Positions 1-13,456 of a stretch of 64,000 nucleotides of DNA are shown here, piece after piece. The notes under the pieces were generated by a model, which saw only the letters and a program-made list of their open reading frames with translations, ran no database searches and had not been told where the DNA came from. This stretch comes from Pantoea sp. SOD02. Its GTDB lineage: Bacteria; Pseudomonadota; Gammaproteobacteria; Enterobacterales; Enterobacteriaceae. The position numbers and the translations under genes are program-made. Numbering within the stretch: position 1 is the first letter of the stretch; each line of letters begins with the position of its first letter. The stretch spans positions 930,001 through 994,000 of the forward strand of contig NZ_CP102604.1 in the NCBI RefSeq assembly GCF_024707505.1. The letters are read 5' to 3'.

Positions 1-339
1 CAGCAGGGCGTTTTCCACCATACGTGCAATAAACGGCGCGGCGCCCACGGTCAGCGGCACGATAGCGGCTTGCAGGCCAATCGAGGTTCCGACGATGGCG
101 CGGGTGAACGGAATCATCCACACCAGCAGGATAATGAACGGAATCGAACGGAAGATATTCACCAGCGCCGACAGCACGCGATAAAGCGCGTTGTTGGCCA
201 GAATCTGGCCGGGACGCGTCACATACAGCAGCACGCCAACCGGAAGACCGAGGACAAAACCAAAGAAACCAGAGACAAAGGTCATCATCAGCGTTTCCCA
301 GACGCCGCGCGTCAGTAACCACATCATCGCTTCAGACAT
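1..339 (-). CDS. metI: MetI, D-methionine ABC transporter permease (partial, C-terminus outside window)
   Basis: Inner-membrane permease of the MetNIQ methionine importer. The reverse strand from the ATG at 339 encodes [20 protein letters not shown] and continues with hydrophobic segments to the window edge, so only about the first 113 residues are present. The start overlaps the 3' end of metN by 8 bp (332-339), showing translational coupling in a metN-metI(-metQ) operon. The product is predicted to form a dimeric channel with two MetN ATPases. Expression should follow the MetJ-like site upstream of metN. Identity rests on recognisable MetI sequence and on the metN neighbour. Confidence 0.95.
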   Translation of the reverse strand, partial: MSEAMMWLLTRGVWETLMMTFVSGFFGFVLGLPVGVLLYVTRPGQILANNALYRVLSALVNIFRSIPFIILLVWMIPFTRAIVGTSIGLQAAIVPLTVGAAPFIARMVENALL

Positions 340-1363
340 AACCCAACACCTCTACTTTCACATGATTTTCTTTCAGCCAGGCAATTGCGGCTTGTGTATC
401 TGTTTCACTGCCATCCATCTCAGCCAGCATGATGCCGAACTTCACGCCACCGGCGTAATCCATCTGCGCACTGATAATGTTGTTATTAACGTTGAAGCGA
501 CGGGCCGCTTCAGACAGCAGCGGAGCATCGACCGATTTACCGGTGAACTCCAGACGGAGAAGCGGCACGCTTTCGGCCGTTGCCTGTGGCGCCATGCGTT
601 GCTGGTAATCGTCGGGGATATCCAGATGCAGCGTTGACTGAATGAATTGCTGCGCCAGTGGCGTTTTAGGATGCGAAAACACTTCGCTCACGCTGTCTTT
701 CTCTATTAACTCACCGTTGCTGATGACTGCAACCTGATCGCAGATGCGTTTCACCACATCCATTTCGTGAGTGATCAATAGAATGGTAATGCCGAGACGA
801 CGGTTAATGTCTTTCAGCAGCTCCAGAATCGAACGCGTGGTGGCAGGATCCAGTGCGCTGGTGGCTTCATCACACAGCAGCACTTTTGGATTGCTTGCCA
901 GTGCGCGGGCAATCGCGACACGCTGCTTTTGTCCGCCAGAAAGATTTGCTGGCCAGCTATCATGCTTGTCAGATAATCCCACCAGATCCAGCAATTCGCT
1001 AACGCGCTTCTTTATCTGTTCGCGTGAAAGATTGCCCAACTCCAATGGCAGCGCCACGTTGCCGGAGACGGTGCGGGAGTTCATCAGGTTAAAGTGCTGG
1101 AAAATCATGCCAATCTGGCGGCGTGCCAGCGTCAATTGACCAGATGAAAGGGTAGTTAATTCCTGGCCATCAACCAGCACGCGTCCAGACGTTGGGCGCT
1201 CCAGCAGATTGACGCAGCGAATCAGTGTACTTTTACCGGCACCGGATGAACCGATGACGCCATAAATCTGTCCAGCAGGCACGTGCAGGCTGACGTTTGA
1301 TAGCGCCTGAATGGTGCGTGAACCTTGCTGGAACACTTTGGTGATATTCTCAAGTTTAATCAT
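332..1363 (-). CDS. metN: MetN, methionine ABC transporter ATPase
   Basis: Cytoplasmic ATPase that powers methionine import through MetI. The 343 residues show the full ABC layout: Walker [10 protein letters not shown] near residues 38-46, Q-loop FQHFNL, signature LSGGQKQR, Walker [14 protein letters not shown] and the H-loop ITHEMD. The C-terminal about 90 residues are the NIL domain, the site where methionine binding inhibits transport in this family. Length matches E. coli MetN (343). It is transcribed away from gmhB; tandem MetJ-like boxes lie about 85-100 bp upstream of the start. No anomalies seen. Confidence 0.97.
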   Translation of the reverse strand: MIKLENITKVFQQGSRTIQALSNVSLHVPAGQIYGVIGSSGAGKSTLIRCVNLLERPTSGRVLVDGQELTTLSSGQLTLARRQIGMIFQHFNLMNSRTVSGNVALPLELGNLSREQIKKRVSELLDLVGLSDKHDSWPANLSGGQKQRVAIARALASNPKVLLCDEATSALDPATTRSILELLKDINRRLGITILLITHEMDVVKRICDQVAVISNGELIEKDSVSEVFSHPKTPLAQQFIQSTLHLDIPDDYQQRMAPQATAESVPLLRLEFTGKSVDAPLLSEAARRFNVNNNIISAQMDYAGGVKFGIMLAEMDGSETDTQAAIAWLKENHVKVEVLGYV

Positions 1364-1446
1364 TAGTTTATTTATTATCGTGTTGCATAGTCCGTGGTGT
1401 ATCGGGCTTCACTCAGCAGGGCTGTGCGAAATTTGGATGGATGTTA

Positions 1447-1462
1447 AGGCATCCAGACGGCT
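1447..1462. promoter_or_regulatory. Tandem MetJ-box-like operator upstream of metN
   Basis: Two adjacent 8-mers, AGGCATCC and AGACGGCT, resemble the MetJ consensus AGACGTCT (about 5/8 and 7/8). They lie in the metN-gmhB intergenic region, where E. coli metNIQ is also MetJ-controlled. This site is weaker than the two met boxes of the methionine salvage genes in this window. Confidence 0.6.
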
Positions 1463-1550
1463 AAATCAATGGAAGTCATTCAAACTGCCATTCTCTCGCT
1501 ATACGCAATCATGCGATACTTAGCGACATATTTTCAGCAGGAGTTTCTAC

Positions 1551-2111
1551 GTGGCGAATAAAGTCCCGGCTATTTTTCTTGATCGTGATGGCACATTGAA
1601 TGTCGATCACGGCTATGTTCATGAAATCGATAATTTCGAGTTCATTGATGGCACCATCGAAGCGTTACAGGCGCTGAAGAAGATGGGCTATGCGCTGGTA
1701 CTGGTGACGAACCAGTCGGGCATTGCGCGTGGCATGTTTACCGAAGATCAGTTTATGCAGCTCACCGAATGGATGGATTGGTCGCTGGCCGATCGCGATG
1801 TTGATCTGGATGGCATCTATTTCTGTCCGCATTTGCCCGATGCCACAGTAGAAGCGTATCGCCAGCAGTGTGATTGCCGTAAGCCGCAGCCGGGCATGTT
1901 GCTCTCCGCGCAGCAGCATCTGGATATCGATATGGCTTCTTCTTATATGGTAGGCGACAAAATAGAAGATATGCAGGCGGCGTTAGCAGCGGGTGTAGGT
2001 ACGAAAGTACTGGTACGTAGCGGTAAGCCGGTAACGGCAGAAGGTGAAGCAGCGGCAGATTGGGTGATTAATAGTCTGGCAGAACTGCCTGCACGCATCA
2101 AAAAGGCCTAA
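1551..2111 (+). CDS. gmhB: GmhB, D-glycero-beta-D-manno-heptose 1,7-bisphosphate 7-phosphatase
   Basis: HAD-family phosphatase that removes the C7 phosphate of heptose bisphosphate in ADP-heptose synthesis for the LPS inner core. The 186-residue protein carries the HAD nucleophile motif FLDRDGTLN (residues 9-17), motif II LVTNQSG, a zinc-binding cysteine/histidine cluster (CPHLP ... CDCRKP) and the MVGDKIEDM acid motif. Start is GTG at 1551, preceded by a GCAGGAG ribosome site. A hairpin overlapping the stop codon (2101-2124) can terminate transcription before the rRNA promoters. gmhA, which acts earlier in the same pathway, lies at 46568. Confidence 0.96.
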   Translation: MANKVPAIFLDRDGTLNVDHGYVHEIDNFEFIDGTIEALQALKKMGYALVLVTNQSGIARGMFTEDQFMQLTEWMDWSLADRDVDLDGIYFCPHLPDATVEAYRQQCDCRKPQPGMLLSAQQHLDIDMASSYMVGDKIEDMQAALAAGVGTKVLVRSGKPVTAEGEAAADWVINSLAELPARIKKA

Positions 2112-2124
2112 AAACGGGCCTTTT
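2101..2124 (+). terminator. Hairpin overlapping gmhB stop codon
   Basis: AAAAGGCC (2101-2108) pairs with GGCCTTTT (2117-2124), ending in four T. The stem overlaps the last gmhB codons and the stop codon, and separates gmhB from the rRNA promoters. Confidence 0.6.
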
Positions 2125-2126
2125 GC

Positions 2127-2164
2127 GCAAATTTCAAGCGAACAGAAAAAAACTTGAAATTTGC
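2127..2164. promoter_or_regulatory. Inverted repeat covering the rrn P1 upstream-element region
   Basis: A perfect 12-bp inverted repeat, GCAAATTTCAAG (2127-2138) and CTTGAAATTTGC (2153-2164), is separated by 14 bp of A-rich sequence. Its right arm ends 2 bp before the P1 -35 hexamer, where rRNA promoters carry an AT-rich UP element and Fis sites. Each arm has G/C-flanked AT cores compatible with Fis binding, which is an inference. Confidence 0.5.
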
Positions 2165-2166
2165 AC

Positions 2167-2194
2167 TTGTCACCTCCGAATAACTCCCTATAAT
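2167..2194 (+). promoter_or_regulatory. rRNA operon promoter P1
   Basis: TTGTCA (2167-2172), a 16-bp spacer and TATAAT (2189-2194), then a GC-rich GCGCCACC discriminator. This closely matches the E. coli rrn P1 core promoters; the short spacer and GC discriminator are hallmarks of stringently controlled rRNA promoters. Confidence 0.93.
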
Positions 2195-2287
2195 GCGCCA
2201 CCACTGAGACGGCAAAGCGGCAACGCAGACGGCTCAGCAGGGAGTGAAGAAATTTATCCCGCCGGATGAAAACGCTGAAAAAAGTGT

Positions 2288-2315
2288 TTGACTCCGAAGG
2301 AGAGTAGCGTAATAT
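2288..2315 (+). promoter_or_regulatory. rRNA operon promoter P2
   Basis: TTGACT (2288-2293), 16-bp spacer and TAATAT (2310-2315), followed by ACGCCACC. It lies about 120 bp downstream of P1, as in E. coli rrn operons. Confidence 0.85.
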
Positions 2316-2355
2316 ACGCCACCTCGCGACAGACGGTTCAGCCGCTGCTCGCAAC

Positions 2356-2367
2356 GCTCTTTAACAA
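2356..2367 (+). promoter_or_regulatory. rrn leader boxA antitermination site
   Basis: GCTCTTTAACAA matches the rrn boxA consensus, which loads Nus factors and SuhB so that untranslated rRNA escapes Rho. A second copy lies before 23S (4297-4309). Confidence 0.85.
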
Positions 2368-2519
2368 TTTATCAGACAATCTGTGTGGGCACTCGCAGGA
2401 TTGATATCAGCGTCTCCGGACGTAAAAAATATCAAAGCCTCACGAGTGAACACATAATGAAATTCATTATGACGTTTTACAGATGAGCATCGCTGAACCT
2501 GTTTCAGCAAATCAAACTT

Positions 2520-4059
<1,540 letters not shown>

Positions 4060-4148
4060 CCTGAAGATACCTTCCCGCGCAGTGCTCACACAGATTGTCT
4101 GATAGAAAGTAATGAGCAAGACGGCTGCGAAGTCGTGACACTACTCGT

Positions 4149-4223
4149 GTCCCCTTCGTCTAGCGGTTAGGACTCCGCCCTTTCACGGCGGCAACAGGGG
4201 TTCGAATCCCCTAGGGGACGCCA
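4149..4223 (+). tRNA. gltT: tRNA-Glu (anticodon TTC) in the 16S-23S spacer
   Basis: A 75-nt cloverleaf: acceptor stem GTCCCCT / AGGGGAC with encoded CCA, anticodon loop CTTTCAC giving TTC, and T-arm GTTCGAATC. It is the single tRNA in this spacer. At the syntenic E. coli rrnH the spacer instead encodes tRNA-Ile and tRNA-Ala. The gene symbol is only a generic label for a spacer tRNA-Glu. Confidence 0.96.
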
Positions 4224-4296
4224 CTTGCTTGGTGACAGGTGAAAGGTGTCTCCACGAAGTATCTCAGACTGAGCTTACGAGCTTTGTGTGAGATAT

Positions 4297-4309
4297 TGCT
4301 CTTTAACAA
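4297..4309 (+). promoter_or_regulatory. Spacer boxA antitermination site
   Basis: TGCTCTTTAACAA, the second boxA of the operon, sits between tRNA-Glu and 23S and keeps elongation complexes antiterminated through the long subunit RNA. Confidence 0.85.
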
Positions 4310-4437
4310 TCCGGAACAAGCTGAAAATTGAAACGACGTGTTGGTTCATTTCTCCGTAATAGGAAATGAATAACAACGCGTTCGAGTCTCTCAAATGCTT
4401 GCAGTCTGCAGCGTTGCAAAACGCCTGTGGGTTGTGA

Positions 4438-7345
<2,908 letters not shown>

Positions 7346-7448
7346 ACAACGCCAGAGGCGTTTTGGTCTGAGAGACCGATATTTTCAGCTTGTTTTACGG
7401 ATTAAAGATTTAGCGGAAGCGAATGTTATTCGTTTTTGCAGCAGAATT

Positions 7449-7568
7449 TGCCTGGCGGCTTTAGCGCGGTGGTCCCACCTGACCCCATGCCGAACTCAGA
7501 AGTGAAACGCCGTAGCGCCGATGGTAGTGTGGGGTCTCCCCATGCGAGAGTAGGGAACTGCCAGGCAT
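7449..7568 (+). rRNA. rrf: 5S ribosomal RNA
   Basis: A 120-nt 5S gene beginning TGCCTGGCGGC and ending CTGCCAGGCAT, whose ends pair to form helix I. It lies about 100 bp after 23S and 100 bp before tRNA-Asp. Confidence 0.98.
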
Positions 7569-7668
7569 CAATTTAAGACCCGCTATCGGGTCGTGACCTT
7601 CCCAGTGACGCGGGAAGGGCGAAACACCTGAAATCAGAACGATTGTCTGATATCAGTACAGAATCGGT

Positions 7669-7745
7669 GGAGCGGTAGTTCAGTTGGTTAGAATACCTGC
7701 CTGTCACGCAGGGGGTCGCGGGTTCGAGCCCCGTCCGTTCCGCCA
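7669..7745 (+). tRNA. aspU: tRNA-Asp (anticodon GTC), distal gene of the rRNA operon
   Basis: A 77-nt tRNA with acceptor GGAGCGG / CCGTTCC, anticodon loop CTGTCAC (GTC) and encoded CCA. It follows 5S as in E. coli rrnH-aspU. It is identical over its full length to the tRNA-Asp at 16359-16435. Confidence 0.97.
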
Positions 7746-7755
7746 CTTAATTGAT

Positions 7756-7784
7756 AAGCCCTGACTGAAAAGTCAGGGCTTTTT
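7756..7784 (+). terminator. Intrinsic terminator of the rRNA operon
   Basis: AAGCCCTGACT (7756-7766), GAAA loop, AGTCAGGGCTT (7771-7781), then a T run. The 11-bp stem with a stable tetraloop is a strong Rho-independent terminator 10 bp after tRNA-Asp. Confidence 0.93.
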
Positions 7785-7914
7785 CATGTCTGTAATTCCG
7801 CTAATATTGTTGATAAAAAATCAAAATTCTTCTGCTTATAAGCGGATTTTTCAGCAACAATAAACCTGCCAGAATAGTTCCCATCGAAACATAACGCTAT
7901 CCGATGAGGAAATC

Positions 7915-8718
7915 ATGACAATCCCCGCCTTTGGTTTAGGTACTTTCCGTCTGCAAGACGATGTTGTAATCCATTCAGTTAAAACTGCTCTGGAACTTGG
8001 CTATCGCACAATTGATACCGCGCAAATCTATGAAAATGAAGCAGCTGTGGGTCAGGCGATCACTGAAAGTGGCGTAGCACGTGGCGACTTGTTCGTTACT
8101 ACCAAAATCTGGATTGAGAATCTTGATGCTGAGAAGTTGATTCCCAGCTTGAAAGAGAGCCTGGCAAAACTGCGCACCGATTATGTCGATCTCACCTTGA
8201 TCCACTGGCCTTCTCCAGAAGGGGCGGTATCAGTGAAAGAGAGCATGTTGGCACTGATGGCAGCAAAAGAAGCAGGTCTAACGCGTCAGATTGGTATCTC
8301 AAACTTCCCAATCGCCTTGATGAAAGAGGCGATTGACGCGGTTGGTGCGGAAAATATCGCCACTAACCAGATTGAGCTGCATCCTTTCCTGCAGAACCGT
8401 CAGGTGGTTGAATTTGCTAGAAAGTATGGTCTTCACATCACTTCTTACATGACGCTGGCTTATGGCGAGGCGCTGAATGATCAGGTAATTAACGCAATTG
8501 CACAGAAGCACAAAGCTACTCCAGCTCAGGTGGTTCTGGCATGGGCGATGAAGTTAGGTTACGCGGTGATCCCGTCATCCACCAAACGTGAAAACCTGGC
8601 GAGCAACATGGCAGCAGTTGATCTGCAGTTAGATGATCAAGATATGGCAAATATTGCCGCGCTGGATCGTCAGCAGCGTTTAGTGAGTCCTGAAGGTCTG
8701 GCACCAGACTGGGATTAA
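7915..8718 (+). CDS. dkgB: DkgB, 2,5-diketo-D-gluconate reductase B (aldo-keto reductase)
   Basis: NADPH-dependent cytosolic aldo-keto reductase that reduces 2,5-diketogluconate, methylglyoxal and small aldehydes. The 267 residues hold the complete catalytic tetrad D34, Y39, K64 and H97 in the contexts [20 protein letters not shown] and LIHWPSP. The C-terminal [14 protein letters not shown] segment is the NADPH phosphate-binding region. Start ATG at 7915 follows TGAGGA. Position just downstream of the rRNA operon's tRNA-Asp and convergent with yafC is the E. coli arrangement, which supports dkgB over its paralog dkgA. Confidence 0.93.
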   Translation: MTIPAFGLGTFRLQDDVVIHSVKTALELGYRTIDTAQIYENEAAVGQAITESGVARGDLFVTTKIWIENLDAEKLIPSLKESLAKLRTDYVDLTLIHWPSPEGAVSVKESMLALMAAKEAGLTRQIGISNFPIALMKEAIDAVGAENIATNQIELHPFLQNRQVVEFARKYGLHITSYMTLAYGEALNDQVINAIAQKHKATPAQVVLAWAMKLGYAVIPSSTKRENLASNMAAVDLQLDDQDMANIAALDRQQRLVSPEGLAPDWD

Positions 8719-8733
8719 TCGCGACTTACCGCT

Positions 8734-9642
8734 TCAGCCCTGCACTCGCCAGGGCTGATCTTTAACCCATTCACTTAGAAAATCGATAAACGCCCGAACG
8801 CGCTGACTAACTCCCAAGTCGCTGTAATAGACCGCATTAAAGGGCATCTCGACTGGAACGCGATGTTCAGCTAGCAGCTCAATAAAAGTGCCATCAGCTA
8901 TCTCTTTATCCACCATAAAATCTGATAAACACGCGATACCTTGGTCGCCTAGCACTAGCTGTTTAAGCGTTTCGCCGCTGTTAGATGACATACCCGGCGT
9001 GATGTCATAAAGCTCGCCACCTTCATCTGCGACAGGCCAGCGATTTAAGCGTGGCGTTTCAACGAAGCCAAGGCATTCATGCTGCACTAAATCAGCTGCC
9101 GATGCTGGTACGCCATATTTCGCCAGATAAGCCGGCGTGGCCACTAATTTGCGATAACTAATAAAGAGCAGACGAGCGCGCAACGTAGAATCCGTCAAAT
9201 TGCCGGCGCGAATCGCCACATCGACCTTACGTTCGATGAGGTTAATAAAGCTCTCCGAAGAGATTAGCGATAGCGTGACGTCTGGATAGCGCTCACGAAA
9301 GGGTTTAATCATCGGCAGTAACAGATGCAGAATCACGGGCGTAGCTGCATCAATACGTAGCACGCCCTGAGGTGCCAGCTGACGCTCAATCAACTCGCCC
9401 TCGGCGGTCGACATCTCCTGCATCAACTTTTGCACGCGGCGAAAATAGTGCTCTCCTTCATGAGTGAGCGCTAACTGACGCGTAGTGCGCGTCAAGAGCG
9501 AGACACCTAGCTTATTCTCCAGCTTTTTAACCGTGCGGCTTACCGCTGAATTGGCCATCTGCAACTGTTCTGCTGCCCGACTAAAGCTGCCGCTCTCCAC
9601 CACAGCGATAAACACCTTAAGCTCATCTGACGATGCCTTCAT
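8734..9642 (-). CDS. yafC: YafC-like LysR-family transcriptional regulator
   Basis: LysR-type regulator of 302 residues. The N-terminal winged helix-turn-helix (about residues 5-65, [29 protein letters not shown]) is followed by a substrate-binding domain with the usual RIDAATP and DVAIRAG segments. It ends 15 bp from the convergent dkgB and is divergent from an MFS exporter whose start is 99 bp away. LysR proteins usually act on a divergent promoter, so the exporter is the likely target. The inducer is unknown. The symbol is given on synteny (dkgB neighbour) and overall resemblance. Confidence 0.85.
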   Translation of the reverse strand: MKASSDELKVFIAVVESGSFSRAAEQLQMANSAVSRTVKKLENKLGVSLLTRTTRQLALTHEGEHYFRRVQKLMQEMSTAEGELIERQLAPQGVLRIDAATPVILHLLLPMIKPFRERYPDVTLSLISSESFINLIERKVDVAIRAGNLTDSTLRARLLFISYRKLVATPAYLAKYGVPASAADLVQHECLGFVETPRLNRWPVADEGGELYDITPGMSSNSGETLKQLVLGDQGIACLSDFMVDKEIADGTFIELLAEHRVPVEMPFNAVYYSDLGVSQRVRAFIDFLSEWVKDQPWRVQG

Positions 9643-9741
9643 TATCCCTCCAAAAGCAAAAGTCTATTCTTACTTTGCATCTTTTTGTCATTAAAGCATG
9701 AGGCAATACTAACGCCCATCAAAACTTCATGGGAGTTAATC

Positions 9742-10920
9742 ATGCCACTTGCACTTTGGGCGCTGACAATCAGTGCCTATGCGATCGGAACGACAGAATT
9801 TGTTATTGTCGGGCTGATCCCAACCATCGCTGAACAACTCAGTATTACGCTGCCTTCCGCAGGAATGCTGGTCTCTATTTATGCTTTGGGCGTTGCCGTT
9901 GGCGCTCCGGTGTTGACTGCTTTGACCGGTAAGTTAGCGCGTAAGCAATTATTAATGGGATTGATGGTGCTCTTCACCGTTGGCAACCTGGTTGCCTGGT
10001 TGGCACCAAACTATGAAACGCTGGTCATTGCCCGACTGCTTACCGGCCTTGCTCACGGTGTGTTCTTCTCTGTCGGTTCCACGATAGCGACCAGCCTCGT
10101 AAGCAATGAGAAGGCAGCGAGTGCGATTGCCATCATGTTTGGCGGATTGACCGTAGCGTTGGTAACTGGCGTGCCGTTGGGTACGCTCATCGGGCAACAC
10201 TTTGGCTGGCGTGAAAGTTTCCTGGCTGTGTCATTGCTGGGCGTCATCGCTCTGGTGGCAAGCCAACTGCTTATCCCGCGCAATATTGCTCAACCACCGG
10301 CAACAACGTTAGCACAGCAAGCGCGTGTGATGATCAATCCACGTCTGCTGCTGATTTATGCGATTACCGCACTGGGTTATGGTGGCGTATTTACTGCCTT
10401 CACATTTCTTGCGCCAATGATGCAGTCGCTGGCTGGCTTTTCGCCTACCGCGGTGAGTGTGATTCTGCTGGGTTATGGTGTGTCGGTCGCCATTGGTAAT
10501 ATCTGGGGCGGTAAGCTGGCCGATCGCCGTGGCGCGGTACCTGCTTTGACACTGATCTTTATGGCGCTGGCCATTCTGCTGATGGTGTTCCAGTTCACCG
10601 CCAGCATGCACTTTATGTCAGTGGCAACAGTATTAGTTATGGGTATCTTCGCCTTTGCCAACGTGCCGGGTTTGCAGGTTTACGTGGTGCAGAAAGCTGA
10701 ACATTATGCGCCAGGCGCGGTAGATGTTGCATCAGGCCTCAATATTGCGGCCTTCAATATCGGTATCGCTCTGGGTTCCACAGTAGGTGGTTATATTGTC
10801 GAGCATTATGGACTGGCGCAAACGCCGTGGGTTGGTGCGGTGATTGTGCTTGGCGCGCTGCTGCTGGTGCGATTGAGTGGTCAACTCGATAAACCTCAAA
10901 CGGCGATAGCGATGGAATAA
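9742..10920 (+). CDS. MFS transporter of the drug:H+ antiporter-1 / sugar-efflux type
   Basis: Inner-membrane major facilitator with 12 predicted helices in 392 residues. The N-terminus (LWALTISAYAIGTTEFVIVG) and the loop-2 region GKLARKQLL are typical of the AraJ/YdhP-like DHA1 group. Substrate cannot be told from sequence. I place the start at ATG 9742, behind GGGAG, rather than an upstream in-frame ATG at 9685 that lacks a ribosome site. The gene is divergent from the LysR regulator. E. coli has yafD directly after yafC, so this exporter is an addition to the locus. A hairpin terminator follows at 10926. Confidence 0.85.
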   Translation: MPLALWALTISAYAIGTTEFVIVGLIPTIAEQLSITLPSAGMLVSIYALGVAVGAPVLTALTGKLARKQLLMGLMVLFTVGNLVAWLAPNYETLVIARLLTGLAHGVFFSVGSTIATSLVSNEKAASAIAIMFGGLTVALVTGVPLGTLIGQHFGWRESFLAVSLLGVIALVASQLLIPRNIAQPPATTLAQQARVMINPRLLLIYAITALGYGGVFTAFTFLAPMMQSLAGFSPTAVSVILLGYGVSVAIGNIWGGKLADRRGAVPALTLIFMALAILLMVFQFTASMHFMSVATVLVMGIFAFANVPGLQVYVVQKAEHYAPGAVDVASGLNIAAFNIGIALGSTVGGYIVEHYGLAQTPWVGAVIVLGALLLVRLSGQLDKPQTAIAME

Positions 10921-10925
10921 CACGC

Positions 10926-10955
10926 GCAAAAGCTTGCCAACTGGCAGGCTTTTGC
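10926..10955 (+). terminator. Hairpin terminator after the MFS gene
   Basis: GCAAAAGC and GCTTTTGC (10926-10933, 10948-10955) enclose a further TGCC/GGCA pairing. The 3' arm supplies the T stretch. It reads as a terminator on both strands. Confidence 0.7.
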
Positions 10956-11068
10956 ATTGGTATGCTGTGAGGCGAATTCCGACAATCAAGAACACCAATT
11001 GAAACCCCGCGCTAAAATCCCTATAACAGTCAGGTGAAGTACGAGTCGTAAACCAGTCAGGCGGGAAA

Positions 11069-11872
11069 GTGCGGAAAAAAACTTATTCAATGCGTTATGT
11101 AGCAGGTCAGCCAGCAGAGCGGATCTTTCCGCCGGGGGCAATGCTGCATCTTGGGCAGGCATTACCGCCTGGCGCACCTTTGCCAGCCGATCCCACACTG
11201 CGAGTCTTAGTCTGGAATATCTTCAAGCAACAACGCGCAGACTGGATGTCGGTGCTGCAAGGTTTTGGCAAAGATGCCCACCTTGTTCTACTGCAGGAGG
11301 CGCAAGCTACGCCCGAACTGGTCAAATTCGCCACCAGTAACTATCTCGCGGCCGATCAGGTGCCAGCCTTTGTTCTACCGCAACATCCTTCTGGCGTCAT
11401 GACGCTGGCATCTGCGCATCCTGTTTATTGCTGCCCACTTCGCGAGCGTGAACCGTTGCTGCGTTTAGCCAAATCTGCGCTGGTCACGGCATATCCGTTG
11501 CCGACTGGCGAAATGCTGATGGTAGTAAATATCCATGCAGTCAATTTCAGTCTCGGTGTCGAAGTCTACAGCAAACAACTCGGGCCGATTGGCGAACAGA
11601 TTCAGCATCATCGCGGCCCGGTGATCATGGCGGGGGATTTTAACGCCTGGAGTCGTCAGCGTATGAATGCGCTGTATCGCTTTGCGCGGGAGATGTCACT
11701 GCGTGAAGTGAACTTCACCGATGACCATCGTCGCAAAGCTTTCGGTCGCCCACTGGATTTCGTTTTCTATCGTGATATGAAGGTCAGTGAGGCTTCAGTG
11801 CTGGTGACGCGCGCATCAGATCACAATCCGCTATTGGTTGAGTTCAACTCTCTCTACGGTATCGAGCGTTAA
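11069..11872 (+). CDS. yafD: YafD, endonuclease/exonuclease/phosphatase-family protein
   Basis: Conserved cytosolic protein of 267 residues with an EEP (DNase I-like) fold. Family motifs seen: [14 protein letters not shown] with the metal-binding Glu, [18 protein letters not shown] and [10 protein letters not shown] at the C-terminus with the catalytic Asp-His pair. It starts at GTG 11069 behind GCGGGAAA, matching the start of E. coli YafD ([19 protein letters not shown]). The exact substrate is not established. The methyltransferase gene yafE that follows yafD in E. coli is absent here. Confidence 0.92.
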   Translation: MRKKTYSMRYVAGQPAERIFPPGAMLHLGQALPPGAPLPADPTLRVLVWNIFKQQRADWMSVLQGFGKDAHLVLLQEAQATPELVKFATSNYLAADQVPAFVLPQHPSGVMTLASAHPVYCCPLREREPLLRLAKSALVTAYPLPTGEMLMVVNIHAVNFSLGVEVYSKQLGPIGEQIQHHRGPVIMAGDFNAWSRQRMNALYRFAREMSLREVNFTDDHRRKAFGRPLDFVFYRDMKVSEASVLVTRASDHNPLLVEFNSLYGIER

Positions 11873-11977
11873 GCCAATACACTCGAGCTCCCATCTAGCA
11901 ACAATCGAAGTCATACTGCGAAGGGTAAGTTAGTGCCTAAACAGGTGATATGCAGAATTTAGCGGAAGCAGAAAATG

Positions 11978-12004
11978 AAAAAGGCTGACAAAAGTCAGCC
12001 TTTT
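11978..12004. terminator. Bidirectional terminator between yafD and mltD
   Basis: AAAAGGCTGAC (11979-11989) pairs with GTCAGCCTTTT across an AAAA loop. T runs on both strands let it serve convergent yafD and mltD. Confidence 0.8.
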
Positions 12005-12011
12005 CGGGGCA

Positions 12012-13385
12012 TTAGGTATCAGGTGTTGCGCTATTATTCACAAACAGCGTGAGCTTGTCGCCCGGCTGAATGTCTTTAGCGTCACTGTTCCAGCGCATAA
12101 CATCTTTGGTATTCACACCGTGACGTTTTGCAATACTGGCAAAAGAATCACCCTTACGTACACGATAGGTGATGCTGTTGCCGTTATCAGCCAATTGCGT
12201 GCTCGCTTTGCCGCTCACGGTCAGAGTCTGACCGGTACGAACTGAAGCGCTGCGCAGATTGTTCTGCTGTTTCAGTGCACTGACGCTTACGCCAAGCTTG
12301 CTGGCAATACCAGACAAGGTGTCGCCTTTGCGTACCGTGTAGCTGTTTCCTGCCGCGCTGACTTTCGCCATCTCGGTAGGCTGCACGGAAGCGATATCAC
12401 CGGAAGCCAGTGAGTCGCGCAACTTAGCAACGTTGGACTTCGGCACCATAATGTAGTGCGGTCCATTTGGCGCTGTGGCTCCGTTTTTATAACCGGCATT
12501 AAATGTCTTCAGCTTGCTGAGAGACATACCGGCCATATCGGCGGCCTGCGTCAGTTCAATCTGCTGTCCCACCTCTACGCGAGCTAATGCACGGCTCTCG
12601 TTCGGGGTCGGCAGTTTGATACCGTAACGCTTGTTGTTCTTGAGAATCTCACTCAAGGCCAACATTTTAGGTACGTAAACCGTAGTCTCGCGTGGCAGCG
12701 ATAAATTCCAGAAGTCAGTCGGTTTACCGCGCGCCTTATTCTGTTTCATCGCCTTCAGCACACGTCCTTCACCGCTGTTGTAGGCGGCGATGGTCAGTAA
12801 CCAGTCACCGTCAAACATACCGTTCAGACGCTGCATCATATCCAGCGCTACTTTGGTCGAGGCCACCACATCGCGGCGTCCGTCGTACCATTGGTTCTGT
12901 TTCAAACCATAGTTTTTGCCCGTTTGTGCAACAATCTGCCAGATGCCGGCGGCATTCGCAGAAGATGTTGCGTGTGGGTCAAAAGCGCTCTCCACTATGG
13001 GTAGCAGTACCAGTTCCATCGGCATTTTACGTTTCTGTATCTGCTCGACTATCCAGTACATGTACGGCTCTGCCCGTAATGTTACATCGTGGAGATAGCT
13101 CTTATTTTTTAAAAATTTTGTTTTTTGTTCGCGGATCCGGCTGTTTTCCGGAATCCCCATCTTCAACTCGTCACTAATGTGATTCCAGAGATCAGTATCT
13201 TCTGCGAGGCTTGTTCCATCATCCTGCCATCGCGGCGACAACAATCGATCTCCGTACTTTCCATTTTCACCTTGACCAGCTGAAGACAGACTCTGGGCAT
13301 GCTGTACGGGGATATTGGCGTCATTCCTTGATGCCTGACATCCTACCAGCAAGACCGAGGCGAGTAAGATCGCTTTAGCCTTCAT
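12012..13385 (-). CDS. mltD: MltD, membrane-bound lytic transglycosylase D
   Basis: Outer-membrane lipoprotein that cleaves peptidoglycan glycan strands to 1,6-anhydro-muropeptides. The 457-residue protein starts at ATG 13385 with a lipoprotein signal peptide whose lipobox is LVGC (lipidated Cys16). A soluble-lytic-transglycosylase domain carries the catalytic Glu in VESAFDPHATSSANAAGIWQ. Two C-terminal LysM domains (SYTVRKGDTLSGIASKLG and TYRVRKGDSFASIAKRHG) bind glycan. An in-frame ATG 117 bp upstream would add a non-signal extension and is rejected. It lies 71 bp downstream of gloB on the same strand, as in E. coli. Confidence 0.96.
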   Translation of the reverse strand: MKAKAILLASVLLVGCQASRNDANIPVQHAQSLSSAGQGENGKYGDRLLSPRWQDDGTSLAEDTDLWNHISDELKMGIPENSRIREQKTKFLKNKSYLHDVTLRAEPYMYWIVEQIQKRKMPMELVLLPIVESAFDPHATSSANAAGIWQIVAQTGKNYGLKQNQWYDGRRDVVASTKVALDMMQRLNGMFDGDWLLTIAAYNSGEGRVLKAMKQNKARGKPTDFWNLSLPRETTVYVPKMLALSEILKNNKRYGIKLPTPNESRALARVEVGQQIELTQAADMAGMSLSKLKTFNAGYKNGATAPNGPHYIMVPKSNVAKLRDSLASGDIASVQPTEMAKVSAAGNSYTVRKGDTLSGIASKLGVSVSALKQQNNLRSASVRTGQTLTVSGKASTQLADNGNSITYRVRKGDSFASIAKRHGVNTKDVMRWNSDAKDIQPGDKLTLFVNNSATPDT

Positions 13386-13456
13386 GTGTGTGTCAATAGT
13401 TCGCTTAAAAGACGAGCAACTATACGTGACGGTCCACCACAACACAACCTCAAATA

